From Rickettsiella endosymbiont of Aleochara curtula (GTDB lineage: Bacteria > Pseudomonadota > Gammaproteobacteria > Diplorickettsiales > Diplorickettsiaceae), in NCBI RefSeq assembly GCF_964030935.1, contig NZ_OZ034990.1, positions 62,001 through 126,000 on the forward strand: 64,000 nucleotides of DNA. The letters run 5' to 3'. Within the stretch, counting starts at the first letter, position 1; each line of letters begins with the position of its first letter. Positions 45,176-54,292 of this stretch are shown in pieces. Both the position numbers and the translations under genes were made by a program. The notes under the pieces are model-generated. The model did no database searches. It saw only the letters and a list, made by a program, of their open reading frames with translations, and was not told the origin of the DNA.

Positions 45176-46210
45176 GTGAAAATGAATAAGACCGATTTTG
45201 AGTTATTAGCCGCTATAGAAAAAACCATGGCTGAAGGTGATATGGCTTATAGCCACATAGAGTTGGCGGAAGCCTATAAAAATCTACAAAAAATGTATGC
45301 AGGGTTAAAGCATACTGCTTTAAGAAAAAAAGATTTGTCCATGGGACTTCCCACTTTTTTGTTGTCAATTCAAGTGGAGCTTGCCGCTTATTTACGAACT
45401 CGTATGCCCGCAACCTTTGCAGTAGCGAATAAAATATTAAAGCAAATTTTTTCTTTTAAGCTATCCAAAAAAATTGAAAGTATTCTTGATCTTGGTACAG
45501 GAACAGGAGCTGTTTTATGGGCAGCAATGGAAAACACAAACCTTAGTAAGGTGAGTGCGCTTGATCAAGACGCAGCAATGATTAAACTTGCTCAAAAAGT
45601 AGCTGGTTATAGTACCAATCCATTTTGGCAGCGAGTTAATTGGAAGCATATGAACATTGATAAAAATCTTGAGCTGCCTTCCCACGATCTTGTAACTCTC
45701 TCTTATTTCCTTATAGAGCAACAGAAAGATTTGAGACAAACCCTTTTTGAGAAAGTATGGGTGTTAGCCAATCAAGCAATAGTTATTATTGAGCCTGGAA
45801 CTCCAAGAGGATTTAGTAATTGCATGGAGGCTCGTGACTTTTTTCTATCGAAGGGAGGATTTATAGCGGCACCTTGTTCACATCATGGAAGGTGCCCAAT
45901 ACACAATAATAATGATGATTGGTGTCATTTTGCTGAGCGGATTGAAAGATCTTTCTGGCAGAAATCCCTTAAAAAAGGAACTCTTGGTTATGAAGATGAA
46001 CCCTATTCTTATTTAATTATTACAAAAGAAGTTGTCGATAGAGAAGGAGATCGGATTTTAAAGTCCCCTTCAAAACATTCAGGTCACATTCTATTTGATG
46101 TTTGTGCATCAGATAATATAAAAAAAATAACTATTAGTCGTAAACAAGGTAGTGTCTTTAAGACGGCTAAAAAAATGAAATGGGGCGAAGCCTTAGAGAT
46201 ACCACGATGA
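45176..46210 (+). CDS. Rsm22-family methyltransferase
   Basis: A 344-residue SAM-dependent methyltransferase. Motif I is ILDLGTGTGAVLWAA near residue 105. The family's C-terminal signature is complete: AAPCSHHGRCPI...DDWCHF with four Cys/His positions for an iron-sulphur cluster, then GTLGYEDEPYSYLI. Rsm22 proteins are linked to small-subunit rRNA and the mitochondrial ribosome; the bacterial target is uncertain. The start may be GTG 45176 or ATG 45182. Its stop overlaps the epimerase start as ATGA, so it is coupled to the sugar genes. A self-resistance role by rRNA methylation is conceivable but unproven. Confidence 0.85.
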   Translation: MKMNKTDFELLAAIEKTMAEGDMAYSHIELAEAYKNLQKMYAGLKHTALRKKDLSMGLPTFLLSIQVELAAYLRTRMPATFAVANKILKQIFSFKLSKKIESILDLGTGTGAVLWAAMENTNLSKVSALDQDAAMIKLAQKVAGYSTNPFWQRVNWKHMNIDKNLELPSHDLVTLSYFLIEQQKDLRQTLFEKVWVLANQAIVIIEPGTPRGFSNCMEARDFFLSKGGFIAAPCSHHGRCPIHNNNDDWCHFAERIERSFWQKSLKKGTLGYEDEPYSYLIITKEVVDREGDRILKSPSKHSGHILFDVCASDNIKKITISRKQGSVFKTAKKMKWGEALEIPR

Positions 46211-47397
46211 AAATTCTTTCTATATTTGGGACACGTCCAGAAGCAATAAAAATGGCTCCTACTGTGAAAGCTTTAGCAACGGAGTTTGGAAGTAACTCCA
46301 TGACTTGTGTAACGGCACAGCATCGAGGCATGCTTGATCAAGTTTTAGATCTTTTTCAAATAAAGCCAAACTATGATTTGAATTTAATGAAGATTAGTCA
46401 AAATCTCACCGATATAACAGTCAATGTGCTTAATAAACTCAGAATAGTTTTAAGAGATTGTATGCCGGATAAAGTCATTGTGCATGGTGATACATCGACA
46501 ACATTTGCTGCTTCATTGGCTGCATTTTATGAAAAAATACCTGTTGTTCATGTTGAGGCAGGCTTACGCAGCGGAGATATGTATTCTCCGTGGCCAGAAG
46601 AAATAAATAGGAAACTCACGACAGCGATAGCGGACATACACTTTGCCCCAACAGAAAATGCGAAGATGAATTTGTTACGAGAGGGTATTGAGCATAAAAA
46701 AATCATTGTTACAGGGAATACGGTTATTGATGCTTTAATATATGTTGTACGCAGGATAGAAAATGAGCGTGAGTTACGTGCTAGTTTACATGCCAAATTT
46801 TTTTATTTGAATAATCAGAAAAAACTGATTTTGATAACCGGACATCGGAGAGAAAATAATATCAAAAAATTTAAATCTATTTGTGAGGCGATTGCTTTGT
46901 TAGGGGCGCGCGATGATGTTGAGGTGATATATCCGGTTCATCCAAATCCTGCCGTTAACCACTATGTGCGAGAAACCTTAGGAAATAAAAAAAATATGTT
47001 CTTAATAGAACCCCAAGATTATTTATCATTTGTTTTTTTGATGAAAAAATCTTACTTGATATTGACAGATTCAGGTGGGATACAAGAAGAGGCGCCTAGT
47101 TTAGGAAAGCCTGTACTGGTTATGCGCGATAATACAGAAAGACATGAAGCGTTGCTTACGGGTACTATAAAATTGGTCGGAACCTGTCAAAAAAGAATAT
47201 ATGCCGAGGCGATAAAGTTATTAGAAGATGAAACGTATTATAATAAGACGAGCTTTTTACAAAATCCCTTTGGCGATGGAAAGGCTAGCCAACGGATTGT
47301 TAATAGCTTAAAAAATATTATAAAAGATCAATATGATTTCAGCGCCATGATTAATCTTGATGCGAACTCACAGCGAGCAATATATTCGATCACGTGA
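46207..47397 (+). CDS. wecB: UDP-N-acetylglucosamine 2-epimerase (non-hydrolysing, WecB type)
   Basis: A 396-residue enzyme converting UDP-GlcNAc to UDP-ManNAc. Motifs: GTRPEAIKMAP at the N-terminus, HGDTSTTFAASLAAFY, HVEAGLRSGDMYSPWPEE, HRREN and SGGIQEEAPSLGKPVLVMRDNTERHEAL. Length is usual. The ATG overlaps the methyltransferase stop by 4 bp (ATGA), and its own stop overlaps the transporter start (GTGA). It is not accompanied by wecC, so the ManNAc product may feed a glycosyltransferase directly. Confidence 0.93.
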   Translation: MKILSIFGTRPEAIKMAPTVKALATEFGSNSMTCVTAQHRGMLDQVLDLFQIKPNYDLNLMKISQNLTDITVNVLNKLRIVLRDCMPDKVIVHGDTSTTFAASLAAFYEKIPVVHVEAGLRSGDMYSPWPEEINRKLTTAIADIHFAPTENAKMNLLREGIEHKKIIVTGNTVIDALIYVVRRIENERELRASLHAKFFYLNNQKKLILITGHRRENNIKKFKSICEAIALLGARDDVEVIYPVHPNPAVNHYVRETLGNKKNMFLIEPQDYLSFVFLMKKSYLILTDSGGIQEEAPSLGKPVLVMRDNTERHEALLTGTIKLVGTCQKRIYAEAIKLLEDETYYNKTSFLQNPFGDGKASQRIVNSLKNIIKDQYDFSAMINLDANSQRAIYSIT

Positions 47398-48290
47398 CAA
47401 TAGCTTTTAAAATTACAAACTTGCGCGATACTATATCCATGGAAAAAAAGTCGCTAATTGCAGTAGTATATATGTTAACTGCTGTTTTTTTTGTATCTCT
47501 TACTTCTGTATTAGTTAAATGGACAAGCGCAACGTATGCGATTACTGAGATTATATTTTTTAGAAATGCCATTGCTGTCATTATGTGCTTGGGAATTCTA
47601 TCTAAAAAACAAATTAAATATACAAGCTCTCACCTTAAATGGCATTTCTTGCATGCTTTTTTAGGGTTGAGTGCAATGTTTTTTTTCTATACTGCACTTT
47701 CTAAGTTACCCATTGCCGATGTTACTGCAACTTTGTTCTCGGTTCCCTTATTTGTGATTATTTTTTCATCGATTCTTTTGAAAGAAAGGGTTGGTTTTAA
47801 AGATGGGAGTTGTGTTTTGGTTGGATTAATTGGTGCGCTTATGGTTGTACGTAGCAGCGCAAGCATTTTGCAGTTAAACTCAATATTTGCTTTGTTAAGC
47901 GCGATTTTTACCGCATTAGCTTTGATTACTATTCGTTATATTGGAAAATATGAAAATAGTATTACCACTACTTTTTATTACACCCTAATAACCACTGCGG
48001 CTTTATTTCCTATTTTACCGATACACTGGACCACTCCAAGCGAGTACGATCTATTGCTATTAATTTTGCTAGGGATTGGTGATTGTTTAGGTCAACTACT
48101 TATGACGCAATCTTATAGGGATGCCCCTTCTTATCTTGTTGCCCCATTAGGTTATACTTCTCTTATTTGGACGGTACTTTTTGGATTTATTATTTGGTCA
48201 GAAATACCAAAATCAATAGCTTTTGTAGGTGTTTTTTTAATTATCGCTAGTACACTCTCTCTGATTAGTTACCAAAATAAAAAAAAATAA
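47394..48290 (+). CDS. EamA/DMT-family transporter
   Basis: A 298-residue membrane protein with ten hydrophobic segments arranged as two EamA repeats. The first has EIIFFRNAIAVIMCLG, the second starts near LQLNSIFALLSAIFTALALITIRY. DMT transporters export metabolites, amino acids or drugs. The GTG at 47394 overlaps the epimerase stop (GTGA); an ATG 15 codons later is a possible alternative. In this context it may export the pathway product. Confidence 0.88.
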   Translation: MTIAFKITNLRDTISMEKKSLIAVVYMLTAVFFVSLTSVLVKWTSATYAITEIIFFRNAIAVIMCLGILSKKQIKYTSSHLKWHFLHAFLGLSAMFFFYTALSKLPIADVTATLFSVPLFVIIFSSILLKERVGFKDGSCVLVGLIGALMVVRSSASILQLNSIFALLSAIFTALALITIRYIGKYENSITTTFYYTLITTAALFPILPIHWTTPSEYDLLLLILLGIGDCLGQLLMTQSYRDAPSYLVAPLGYTSLIWTVLFGFIIWSEIPKSIAFVGVFLIIASTLSLISYQNKKK

Positions 48291-48358
48291 TGCTTTGCTT
48301 GTTAGTTATATTCTTGTAAATTACAGCCTAAGTAACTTTTCCAGGATGGAACATTTAT

Positions 48359-49501
48359 ATGAAGTTAGCTATAAAAAAAATACTTGTCTTAAGCTATTAT
48401 CACTTATGGATTGCAGGGGGTGGACATAGGCCACATCAATTATTAGTTGAGGATTTGGGTCTATTTCGTCAAATAATTTTTGTATGTGCAAGTGATACCG
48501 ATATAGAAAATGTCAGCAAATGGTATGCTAACGATATTTATAAAAATCTTTCTTTATATGTTTTATCTGGAAATTGTCTAAGGTGTCTAAAACCTTTTTC
48601 GGAAAATGAAAATAATTCCTTTTCTTCATTAGAGGAGTTAACAGTCACTTTTAAACCAGATTATATACGTGCGCATAATCCCGTTGATTTATACTTGGGA
48701 TATCTAGAGTTCATCAATAAAAAAAATATCCCATTTATTTATGATCAGATGGACTATTGGGAAGCATTTTCTGTTCAGCCATGGGGAGATAAATATGTAG
48801 AAGAACAATACATACAATCAGCCACCCATATCACTACTATCAGCCAGTATTTAATAAATTTACTACCGAAAGAGAAACCAAAATTACTGTTAGAAAATGC
48901 AATTAGTAATCAATTCATACAGAGAATCGATGAGTCAAAACATGAAAAGGTAATTAATAACAACAGTAAAAATGTTTTATATATCGGCGCAATTTGGCCA
49001 TCCTGGTTTGATTGGGATTTAAGCATATATTTGGTACGGAAGTTTCCTAAATATAATTTTACTTTCATTGGCGCTGTAACATCGACTATTGATGAAAATG
49101 ATGGGGTTGATACTGTTAAGTTAGCTGAAGAGTTAGGTTCTCATTCTAATGTCACAATGCTACCTGAAATATTACATACGGATTTAGCGCAATGGTTAAT
49201 TAAATCTGATGTTGGGATCATTCCCTTTAAAGTGAATGAATTAACACTAGCTTGCTCCCCGCTAAAAGTATTCGAATATTTAGCAGCGGGATTACCGGTT
49301 GTTTCTCCAAATCTAACGCAAATTACAGGGTACCCACAAGTTTATACAGGAAATAACTTTGATGAAATTGCTCAGAGCCTTGCGAAAGCGCATAAACAAA
49401 ATATCGCTGAAAAAGACAAGGCTGATATGGATAAATTTAGGCAGAGTAATACTTGGCAGCGTCGTCTCAATGCGCTTGACTATTTTATAGGAGCTCTTTG
49501 A
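48359..49501 (+). CDS. Glycosyltransferase, GT-B fold (GT4-like)
   Basis: A 380-residue protein with the layout of family 1/4 glycosyltransferases. The N-terminal domain has SYYHLWIAGGGHRPHQLL. In the C-terminal domain, VLYIGAIWPSWFDWDLSIYL is followed by DVGIIPFKVNELTLACSPLKVFEYLAAGLPVVSP, the donor-binding E-x7-E-like region. The ATG follows AGGATGGAAC. The stop overlaps the carbamoyltransferase start by one base (TGATG). The donor may be the UDP-ManNAc made by the neighbouring epimerase. Confidence 0.85.
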   Translation: MKLAIKKILVLSYYHLWIAGGGHRPHQLLVEDLGLFRQIIFVCASDTDIENVSKWYANDIYKNLSLYVLSGNCLRCLKPFSENENNSFSSLEELTVTFKPDYIRAHNPVDLYLGYLEFINKKNIPFIYDQMDYWEAFSVQPWGDKYVEEQYIQSATHITTISQYLINLLPKEKPKLLLENAISNQFIQRIDESKHEKVINNNSKNVLYIGAIWPSWFDWDLSIYLVRKFPKYNFTFIGAVTSTIDENDGVDTVKLAEELGSHSNVTMLPEILHTDLAQWLIKSDVGIIPFKVNELTLACSPLKVFEYLAAGLPVVSPNLTQITGYPQVYTGNNFDEIAQSLAKAHKQNIAEKDKADMDKFRQSNTWQRRLNALDYFIGAL

Positions 49502-51180
49502 TGATCATTTTAGGCATTTCTGGGGGACATGATGCTAATTGGTGTATCGTTAAAGATGGAAAGTTGTTGGGTGCTTTTGAGAAGGAACGTTTCACGAAAA
49601 AGCGCCATGATTCAGGCGAAATAGTATCCTTCATTGCACGTTCACTAGGCTATCTTGGCTTGACAGTGAATGATATTGCTTGCATTGCTACAAGCGAACC
49701 TGTCCATAAAAATACAGAACCTGGATTTTTGACATTAACCGGTAAAAAATACAAGAACCCTGAGCAGTGGGAAATGCATACAGTTGAAATATTCAATAAA
49801 ATTTTACCTGCTGTATCCATTCCGCATCATTTAGCGCACGCATCGTATGCGCGTTATACCAGCGATTTTGACAATACCTCCGTTATCACATGGGATGGAG
49901 GCGGCGATTTCTATACAGAAGATGCTTATTCCTCTACAACTATTTCTTCTTGGAAAGATAACAAATTAGAGTGGCTAAAACGTATAGATAACTCTGATTT
50001 TGGTTCACTCTGGTTTACCTACGCGAACACACTATTTGGCGATGGAAATATGGCAGGAAAACTAATGGGGTTAGCTGCTTACGGTTCCGATGTAATGGTC
50101 GATCAATTTAGAGAGCGTTTTTATGCACCTGTTCGTAATATTTTGGAAGGAGCCTTTACCATAAAAAATTGCTGGCCAGATCATTTTTCGCCGCCATTTA
50201 TATCAGCGGGCATATCATGGAAAGAGAAAATTTCAAAAGATGTTGCTTACGCAATACAGTACATAACAGAAGAAGCAGGATTATCAATGGTTGAAAAATT
50301 TGCAAAGATTTCTGGTTATAAGAATCTTGCTTTATCAGGAGGAGTCGCACTTAATGGATATTTAAATACTCGGATAAGAGAGAGTGGTTTCTTCGAAAAT
50401 GTATTTGTACCGCCATCTGTTCATGACGGTGGCATTGCAGTAGGTTGTGCCTTGTTTGCAACATATCATGTTTTCGATATGCCATGGCGACCCATTAAGA
50501 ATGAACTTGCTTTTCTAGGGTATTCATATTCAGAAGAGAGTATTTTACAAGCATTAAAAAAATATAATTTGACTGGTAACAAAATAGAGAAGGAAGAAGC
50601 TATTGAATTGGCTTCAAAAGCCATTTTAGATGAGCGTATCGTTGCTTGGTATGAAGGACGTTCAGAGCATGGGCCAAGAGCTTTAGGAAACAGGAGTATT
50701 TTAGCATTACCTCATGCCAAACGAAGCAAAGATATTTTGAATGAAAAAATTAAGTTTAGAGAATCATTTCGCCCGATTGCTCCTGTTGTTATGGAAAAGA
50801 ATCTATCAAAATACTTTGATACGAAAGAATCATCCCCCTATATGATGTACATTGTGAAAAGTCATGAAAAGGCTAAGCAATTAATACCTTCTGGGTTACA
50901 TATTGATGGCACAGCTAGAGTCCAGACTGTTACAGAAGAATCTTCTTTGGGAAAAATTACTAGCACTATTGAGAGAATCTCAGGTGTTGGGTGTGTGTTA
51001 AATACTTCTTTTAACATTAGAACACCAATAGTGGAAACACCCGATGACGCAATTGAGGCATTCCTACAAGTACCTATTGATATTCTTTATCTTGGAGGAC
51101 ATCTAATAAAAAAGAGCGTAAAAGTTACAACGAGTGCTCAGAAAACTGAGAAAAGAGACTATGTTAATACCACCTGCTAA
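49501..51180 (+). CDS. Carbamoyltransferase, NodU/TobZ/CmcH family
   Basis: A 559-residue O-carbamoyltransferase using carbamoyl phosphate and ATP. The N-terminal Kae1-like domain has GISGGHDANWCIV, the HHLAHASYA metal site and VITWDGGGDF. The C-terminal YrdC-like domain has WYEGRSEHGPRALGNRSIL, FRPIAPVV and LNTSFNIRTPIVETPDDAI. Known members carbamoylate Nod factors, tobramycin, cephamycin and other sugar-containing natural products. The ATG at 49501 has GGAG eight bases upstream. This is the gene that most strongly points to a tailored small molecule or glycan. Confidence 0.94.
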   Translation: MIILGISGGHDANWCIVKDGKLLGAFEKERFTKKRHDSGEIVSFIARSLGYLGLTVNDIACIATSEPVHKNTEPGFLTLTGKKYKNPEQWEMHTVEIFNKILPAVSIPHHLAHASYARYTSDFDNTSVITWDGGGDFYTEDAYSSTTISSWKDNKLEWLKRIDNSDFGSLWFTYANTLFGDGNMAGKLMGLAAYGSDVMVDQFRERFYAPVRNILEGAFTIKNCWPDHFSPPFISAGISWKEKISKDVAYAIQYITEEAGLSMVEKFAKISGYKNLALSGGVALNGYLNTRIRESGFFENVFVPPSVHDGGIAVGCALFATYHVFDMPWRPIKNELAFLGYSYSEESILQALKKYNLTGNKIEKEEAIELASKAILDERIVAWYEGRSEHGPRALGNRSILALPHAKRSKDILNEKIKFRESFRPIAPVVMEKNLSKYFDTKESSPYMMYIVKSHEKAKQLIPSGLHIDGTARVQTVTEESSLGKITSTIERISGVGCVLNTSFNIRTPIVETPDDAIEAFLQVPIDILYLGGHLIKKSVKVTTSAQKTEKRDYVNTTC

Positions 51181-52090
51181 ACCTACTGTCTATATCATTA
51201 TTCCCGCTTATAACGTAGAGCAGTGCATTAAACGCTCTGTTATGAGTGTGCTTGATCAAAAAGAAATCGATATAAAAATAATAATTGTTAATCATGGATC
51301 ATCAGATGGGACCGGTGATGTTATAGCTACTAACTTTCGACAAGAAAATCGGGTTATCTATATCCTATTAAAAAGAATACCTCAAGAAAGGCCAAGTGCC
51401 TCCAGGCCATTAAATGCAGGTTATGCTTATATTAAAAAAAATTACTTGCTTGATGATTCTTGCTGGATAATGCGACTGGATGCAGATGACTTTTTAGTCG
51501 ATCAATATATCATTAGTCACTCATTGCAGATTGGAAAATATAATAAAATAATTTGTGGAGTATTAACATTTTTTGATGAAAAAACGTATGTTTCAACACT
51601 TTATGGAACAAAAATAAAATTTAGAACAAAGCAGGGAATGCTAAAAAAAGGCGCCTATGCTGCAGCCCATCCTGCAATTTTTGTAAGAGGCGACTTTTTA
51701 AATTCGTTACCTTTATTTCCTGTAGTTTATGACGAAAATATAACTTATGGTGAAGATTTAGATGTAACTCTGCGTTTATTCAGGCATGCCTTTGATTTTG
51801 ATTGTGAGTTTCTTGAGAAATCAGTTCTATTTAAGTCATTAAATGAATTTTCCTTGACTTCCATCACGTCTAAGAAAAATCAATGGAAAGATATTTATTA
51901 TGTTTTTAAAAAAAACAAGTCTATATCTAAATTGCTTTTAGTATACTTTTTTTGCGATCTTCTCCTAAGAAATAAAAAACAACGATTTTATTTTTTACGG
52001 AAGATATTTGGGCTTCCAGCAAATAAAGTGGGTGATATTATTTCAATTTCGTCTAAATTTGTTTTAAAAAGGCTCCAAGAAATTGAATAA
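51161..52090 (+). CDS. Family 2 glycosyltransferase
   Basis: A 309-residue GT-A enzyme: VYIIIPAYNVEQCIKRSVMSVLDQKEIDIKIIIVNHGSSDGTGDVI at the N-terminus, then the DxD-type metal site WIMRLDADDFLVD, and DENITYGEDLDVTLRLFRHAF with the catalytic ED motif. The variant NHGSSDGT replaces the usual DDGS.DGT, so one aspartate of the nucleotide-binding loop is His. It overlaps the carbamoyltransferase by 20 bp and the hydrolase by 8 bp. Confidence 0.88.
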   Translation: MLIPPAKPTVYIIIPAYNVEQCIKRSVMSVLDQKEIDIKIIIVNHGSSDGTGDVIATNFRQENRVIYILLKRIPQERPSASRPLNAGYAYIKKNYLLDDSCWIMRLDADDFLVDQYIISHSLQIGKYNKIICGVLTFFDEKTYVSTLYGTKIKFRTKQGMLKKGAYAAAHPAIFVRGDFLNSLPLFPVVYDENITYGEDLDVTLRLFRHAFDFDCEFLEKSVLFKSLNEFSLTSITSKKNQWKDIYYVFKKNKSISKLLLVYFFCDLLLRNKKQRFYFLRKIFGLPANKVGDIISISSKFVLKRLQEIE

Positions 52091-53744
52091 AAAACATTCT
52101 TATCCTTTAGTCGTAGATAAACTCTATATTCCTATGAGAGATAGTCTGCGGCTTGTTGCTGACTTTTTAATTAAATCGGATGGTATCCCTCATCCTGTGC
52201 TTTTGTTGCGAACACCTTATATGCGTCAGGATGCATTGTCACACATAGATGCGATTAATTTAGCGCGACTAGGTTGGGCGGTGGTTGTGCAAAATGTTCG
52301 CGGAAGGATCGAATCTGAGGGAAGCTTCTTGCCATTTATGCAAGAGATGAATGATGGCAAAGACACTATTGAGTGGCTCAAGAAACAATCATGGTGTAAT
52401 GGAAAAATAGCAATGTCAGGCACATCTTATGTGGGTTATGTCCAATGGTGTTGTGCCCATCAAGATATTCCGGGATTAGGGGCAATCAGTCCGCAAATAA
52501 CAGCAAGTGATATTTATAAGCAATGGTTTTTTGAAAATGGAGCATTTAGACATGCTTTCGCACAATCTTGGGGATTAAGCTTTGCATACACTGCTTCGTC
52601 TAAGTCTGATAAAGAGACTAAAGAGATGCAAGAGTATGTTTATAAATTGGAAAAACTCTATGAGTATGCGCCTGATTGTTCACCGCTTAGGCAGTTTTTT
52701 AAACCTTATAATGATTGGTTAAAGTCATCCGATGATCCATTTTGGCAACAATTACCAAGCATTGAGAAAAAAATACCGTCTATTCCCGCATTTCACTTAG
52801 CTGGATGGTACGATATTTTTTGTGAGGGGAGCTTGGAAGATTATTCCTTGATGAGAAACCAGCTTCCGAAGGGCTATGCTCAAGAAAGTCAGAGATTAGT
52901 CATTGGCCCATGGTCACATACCCAATTATATTCACCTATTGTGGGTCAACTAGATTTTGGAGTTAATGCTGATGGGTTTTTTAGCGATACGATGAATGAA
53001 ATACATGAGTGGCTGTTGGCCGCTTTAGAAAAAAAGCCAGTCAAAGGAGGTGCCCGAGTTTTTATCATGGGGGAAAATAGTTGGCGTGAATTTACAACTT
53101 GGCCTCCTACTGCGGAAACAAATGTGATTAATCTATACTTACATAGTAAAGATAATTCGAAATCATCTCTATTAAAGCATAGTTTAGAGTTCTCTAAACC
53201 AGCGGATTTCAACGAGATAAAATTTTTCTATGAGCCGGCATCTTTGCCTTCTCCTCTTGGCGGGAGATTTTTAGATCCTACTCTTTATGGCGCACCTGGC
53301 CCATTCAACCAATCTTCGCACTTTCATAGGTATGATTTACTGTTATTTGTTTCCTCTAAATTAGCAGATAGCTTAACAATTGTTGGAAAAGTAACTGCGC
53401 GGCTATATCTAAGCACAAACGTAGAATCGCTTGATATCGTTATGACATTACTAGATATATATCCTGATGGTTCTACATATAATATGGTTTCAAGCGTTCA
53501 TAGAGAGCGATTAAAAAAAAATGAGATAAACATTTTTGACTTAGATGTGGGATCAACTGCGATAACTTTTGGAGCAGGACATTGTATAGGTTTTAAAGTT
53601 GCGTCTTCTAATTTTCCGCATACTGATTTAAATCCAAATAGGGCAATAGTACAAATTTATATGGGACCCAATCATTTATCACATATAAACCTACCAGTAT
53701 TGGGAGATTATCCAAAAGATGGAATATCTTTTTTAAAGTCTTAG
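52083..53744 (+). CDS. CocE/NonD-family hydrolase (X-Pro dipeptidyl-peptidase S15 fold)
   Basis: A 553-residue alpha/beta hydrolase. Near the start it has IPMRDSLRLVADFLI, then the nucleophile elbow MSGTSYVGYVQW (Ser115), FHLAGWYDIFCEGSLEDY (Asp region), VIGPWSHTQL (His), and a C-terminal jelly-roll domain (FVSSKLADSLTIVGKVTARLYLSTN). CocE/NonD members cleave esters, amides or peptides and occur in natural-product clusters as maturation or modifying enzymes. The likely start is TTG 52083, which overlaps the glycosyltransferase stop; ATG 52134 is internal to the conserved domain. No signal peptide is visible. It is the last gene of the run. Confidence 0.9.
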   Translation: MNKKHSYPLVVDKLYIPMRDSLRLVADFLIKSDGIPHPVLLLRTPYMRQDALSHIDAINLARLGWAVVVQNVRGRIESEGSFLPFMQEMNDGKDTIEWLKKQSWCNGKIAMSGTSYVGYVQWCCAHQDIPGLGAISPQITASDIYKQWFFENGAFRHAFAQSWGLSFAYTASSKSDKETKEMQEYVYKLEKLYEYAPDCSPLRQFFKPYNDWLKSSDDPFWQQLPSIEKKIPSIPAFHLAGWYDIFCEGSLEDYSLMRNQLPKGYAQESQRLVIGPWSHTQLYSPIVGQLDFGVNADGFFSDTMNEIHEWLLAALEKKPVKGGARVFIMGENSWREFTTWPPTAETNVINLYLHSKDNSKSSLLKHSLEFSKPADFNEIKFFYEPASLPSPLGGRFLDPTLYGAPGPFNQSSHFHRYDLLLFVSSKLADSLTIVGKVTARLYLSTNVESLDIVMTLLDIYPDGSTYNMVSSVHRERLKKNEINIFDLDVGSTAITFGAGHCIGFKVASSNFPHTDLNPNRAIVQIYMGPNHLSHINLPVLGDYPKDGISFLKS

Positions 53745-53891
53745 AAATTAACATTACCAAAATATTCCTTTGCTAGATGCAGTGAATTTCCGCATCGATA
53801 TTCATAACCTAAAGAAGTAAATCTAAATTCCGCAAAAGTCGCGCAAGGGATTTTTTATACTGGGTTTGAGGATGTAAGTGTTTGATTTATC

Positions 53892-53967
53892 TGGTGGCCG
53901 AAGGTGGAATCGAACCACCGACACAAAGATTTTCAGTCTTCTGCTCTACCGACTGAGCTATTCGGCC
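53892..53967 (-). tRNA. tRNA-Phe (GAA)
   Basis: A 76-base cloverleaf with encoded CCA: acceptor GGCCGAA / TTCGGCC, D-arm AGCTCAGTCGGTAGAGC, anticodon loop CTGAAAA (anticodon GAA), T-arm with GGTTCGATTCC. Its 3-prime end faces the biosynthetic run at 45-53.7 kb. Confidence 0.97.
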
Positions 53968-54292
53968 AAATTGACGTTTTTTCGGGCGTATTACTTTTTT
54001 TTGTAAACTAGACCAGGTTTACATTTTCTCGTGCAGATTACGTTTTTTTTAAACCTGACGCCAGGTTGCGTATTAAAGCGTTTAGTTAAAGTTGAGTCAA
54101 GCGAATCATAAAATTTATTAGTCAATATGAGTACAAGACGGTATTTTAAAACACCTGGATAGAAGAGTGGGCATGAGTGCTGAAACGCATATCCTAGATG
54201 CTATTTCTCAGCTTTAAATTTATAATCAGTTGCTGTATGATTCCCGCCATAAATGATAGAATATTAACCAAATTAGGTCATGGGACTATTTT
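53968..54292. other. 325-bp gene-free region between tRNA-Phe and icmT
   Basis: It contains an imperfect CCAGGTTTAC...CCTGACGCCAGGTT inverted arrangement near 54010-54070. An open frame of 14 codons at 54174-54218 is too short to call. No PmrA-like box with 11-bp spacing is seen; TTAAAG...TTAAAG near 54076 has a 13-bp offset. Confidence 0.5.

Noticed and set aside
53744..53892. Direct repeat of the tRNA-Phe tail as an attachment site
   Set aside because: No second copy of the tRNA 3-prime sequence was found by reading the 42-54 kb region, and there is no integrase gene.
54174..54218. 14-codon open frame (MSAETHILDAISQL) before icmT
   Set aside because: Too short to support as a gene without conservation data; the G-rich stretch before it is only a weak ribosome site.
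54070..54292. PmrA-like box upstream of icmT
   Set aside because: TTAAAG...TTAAAG near 54076 has a 13-bp offset; no site with the required spacing is seen.
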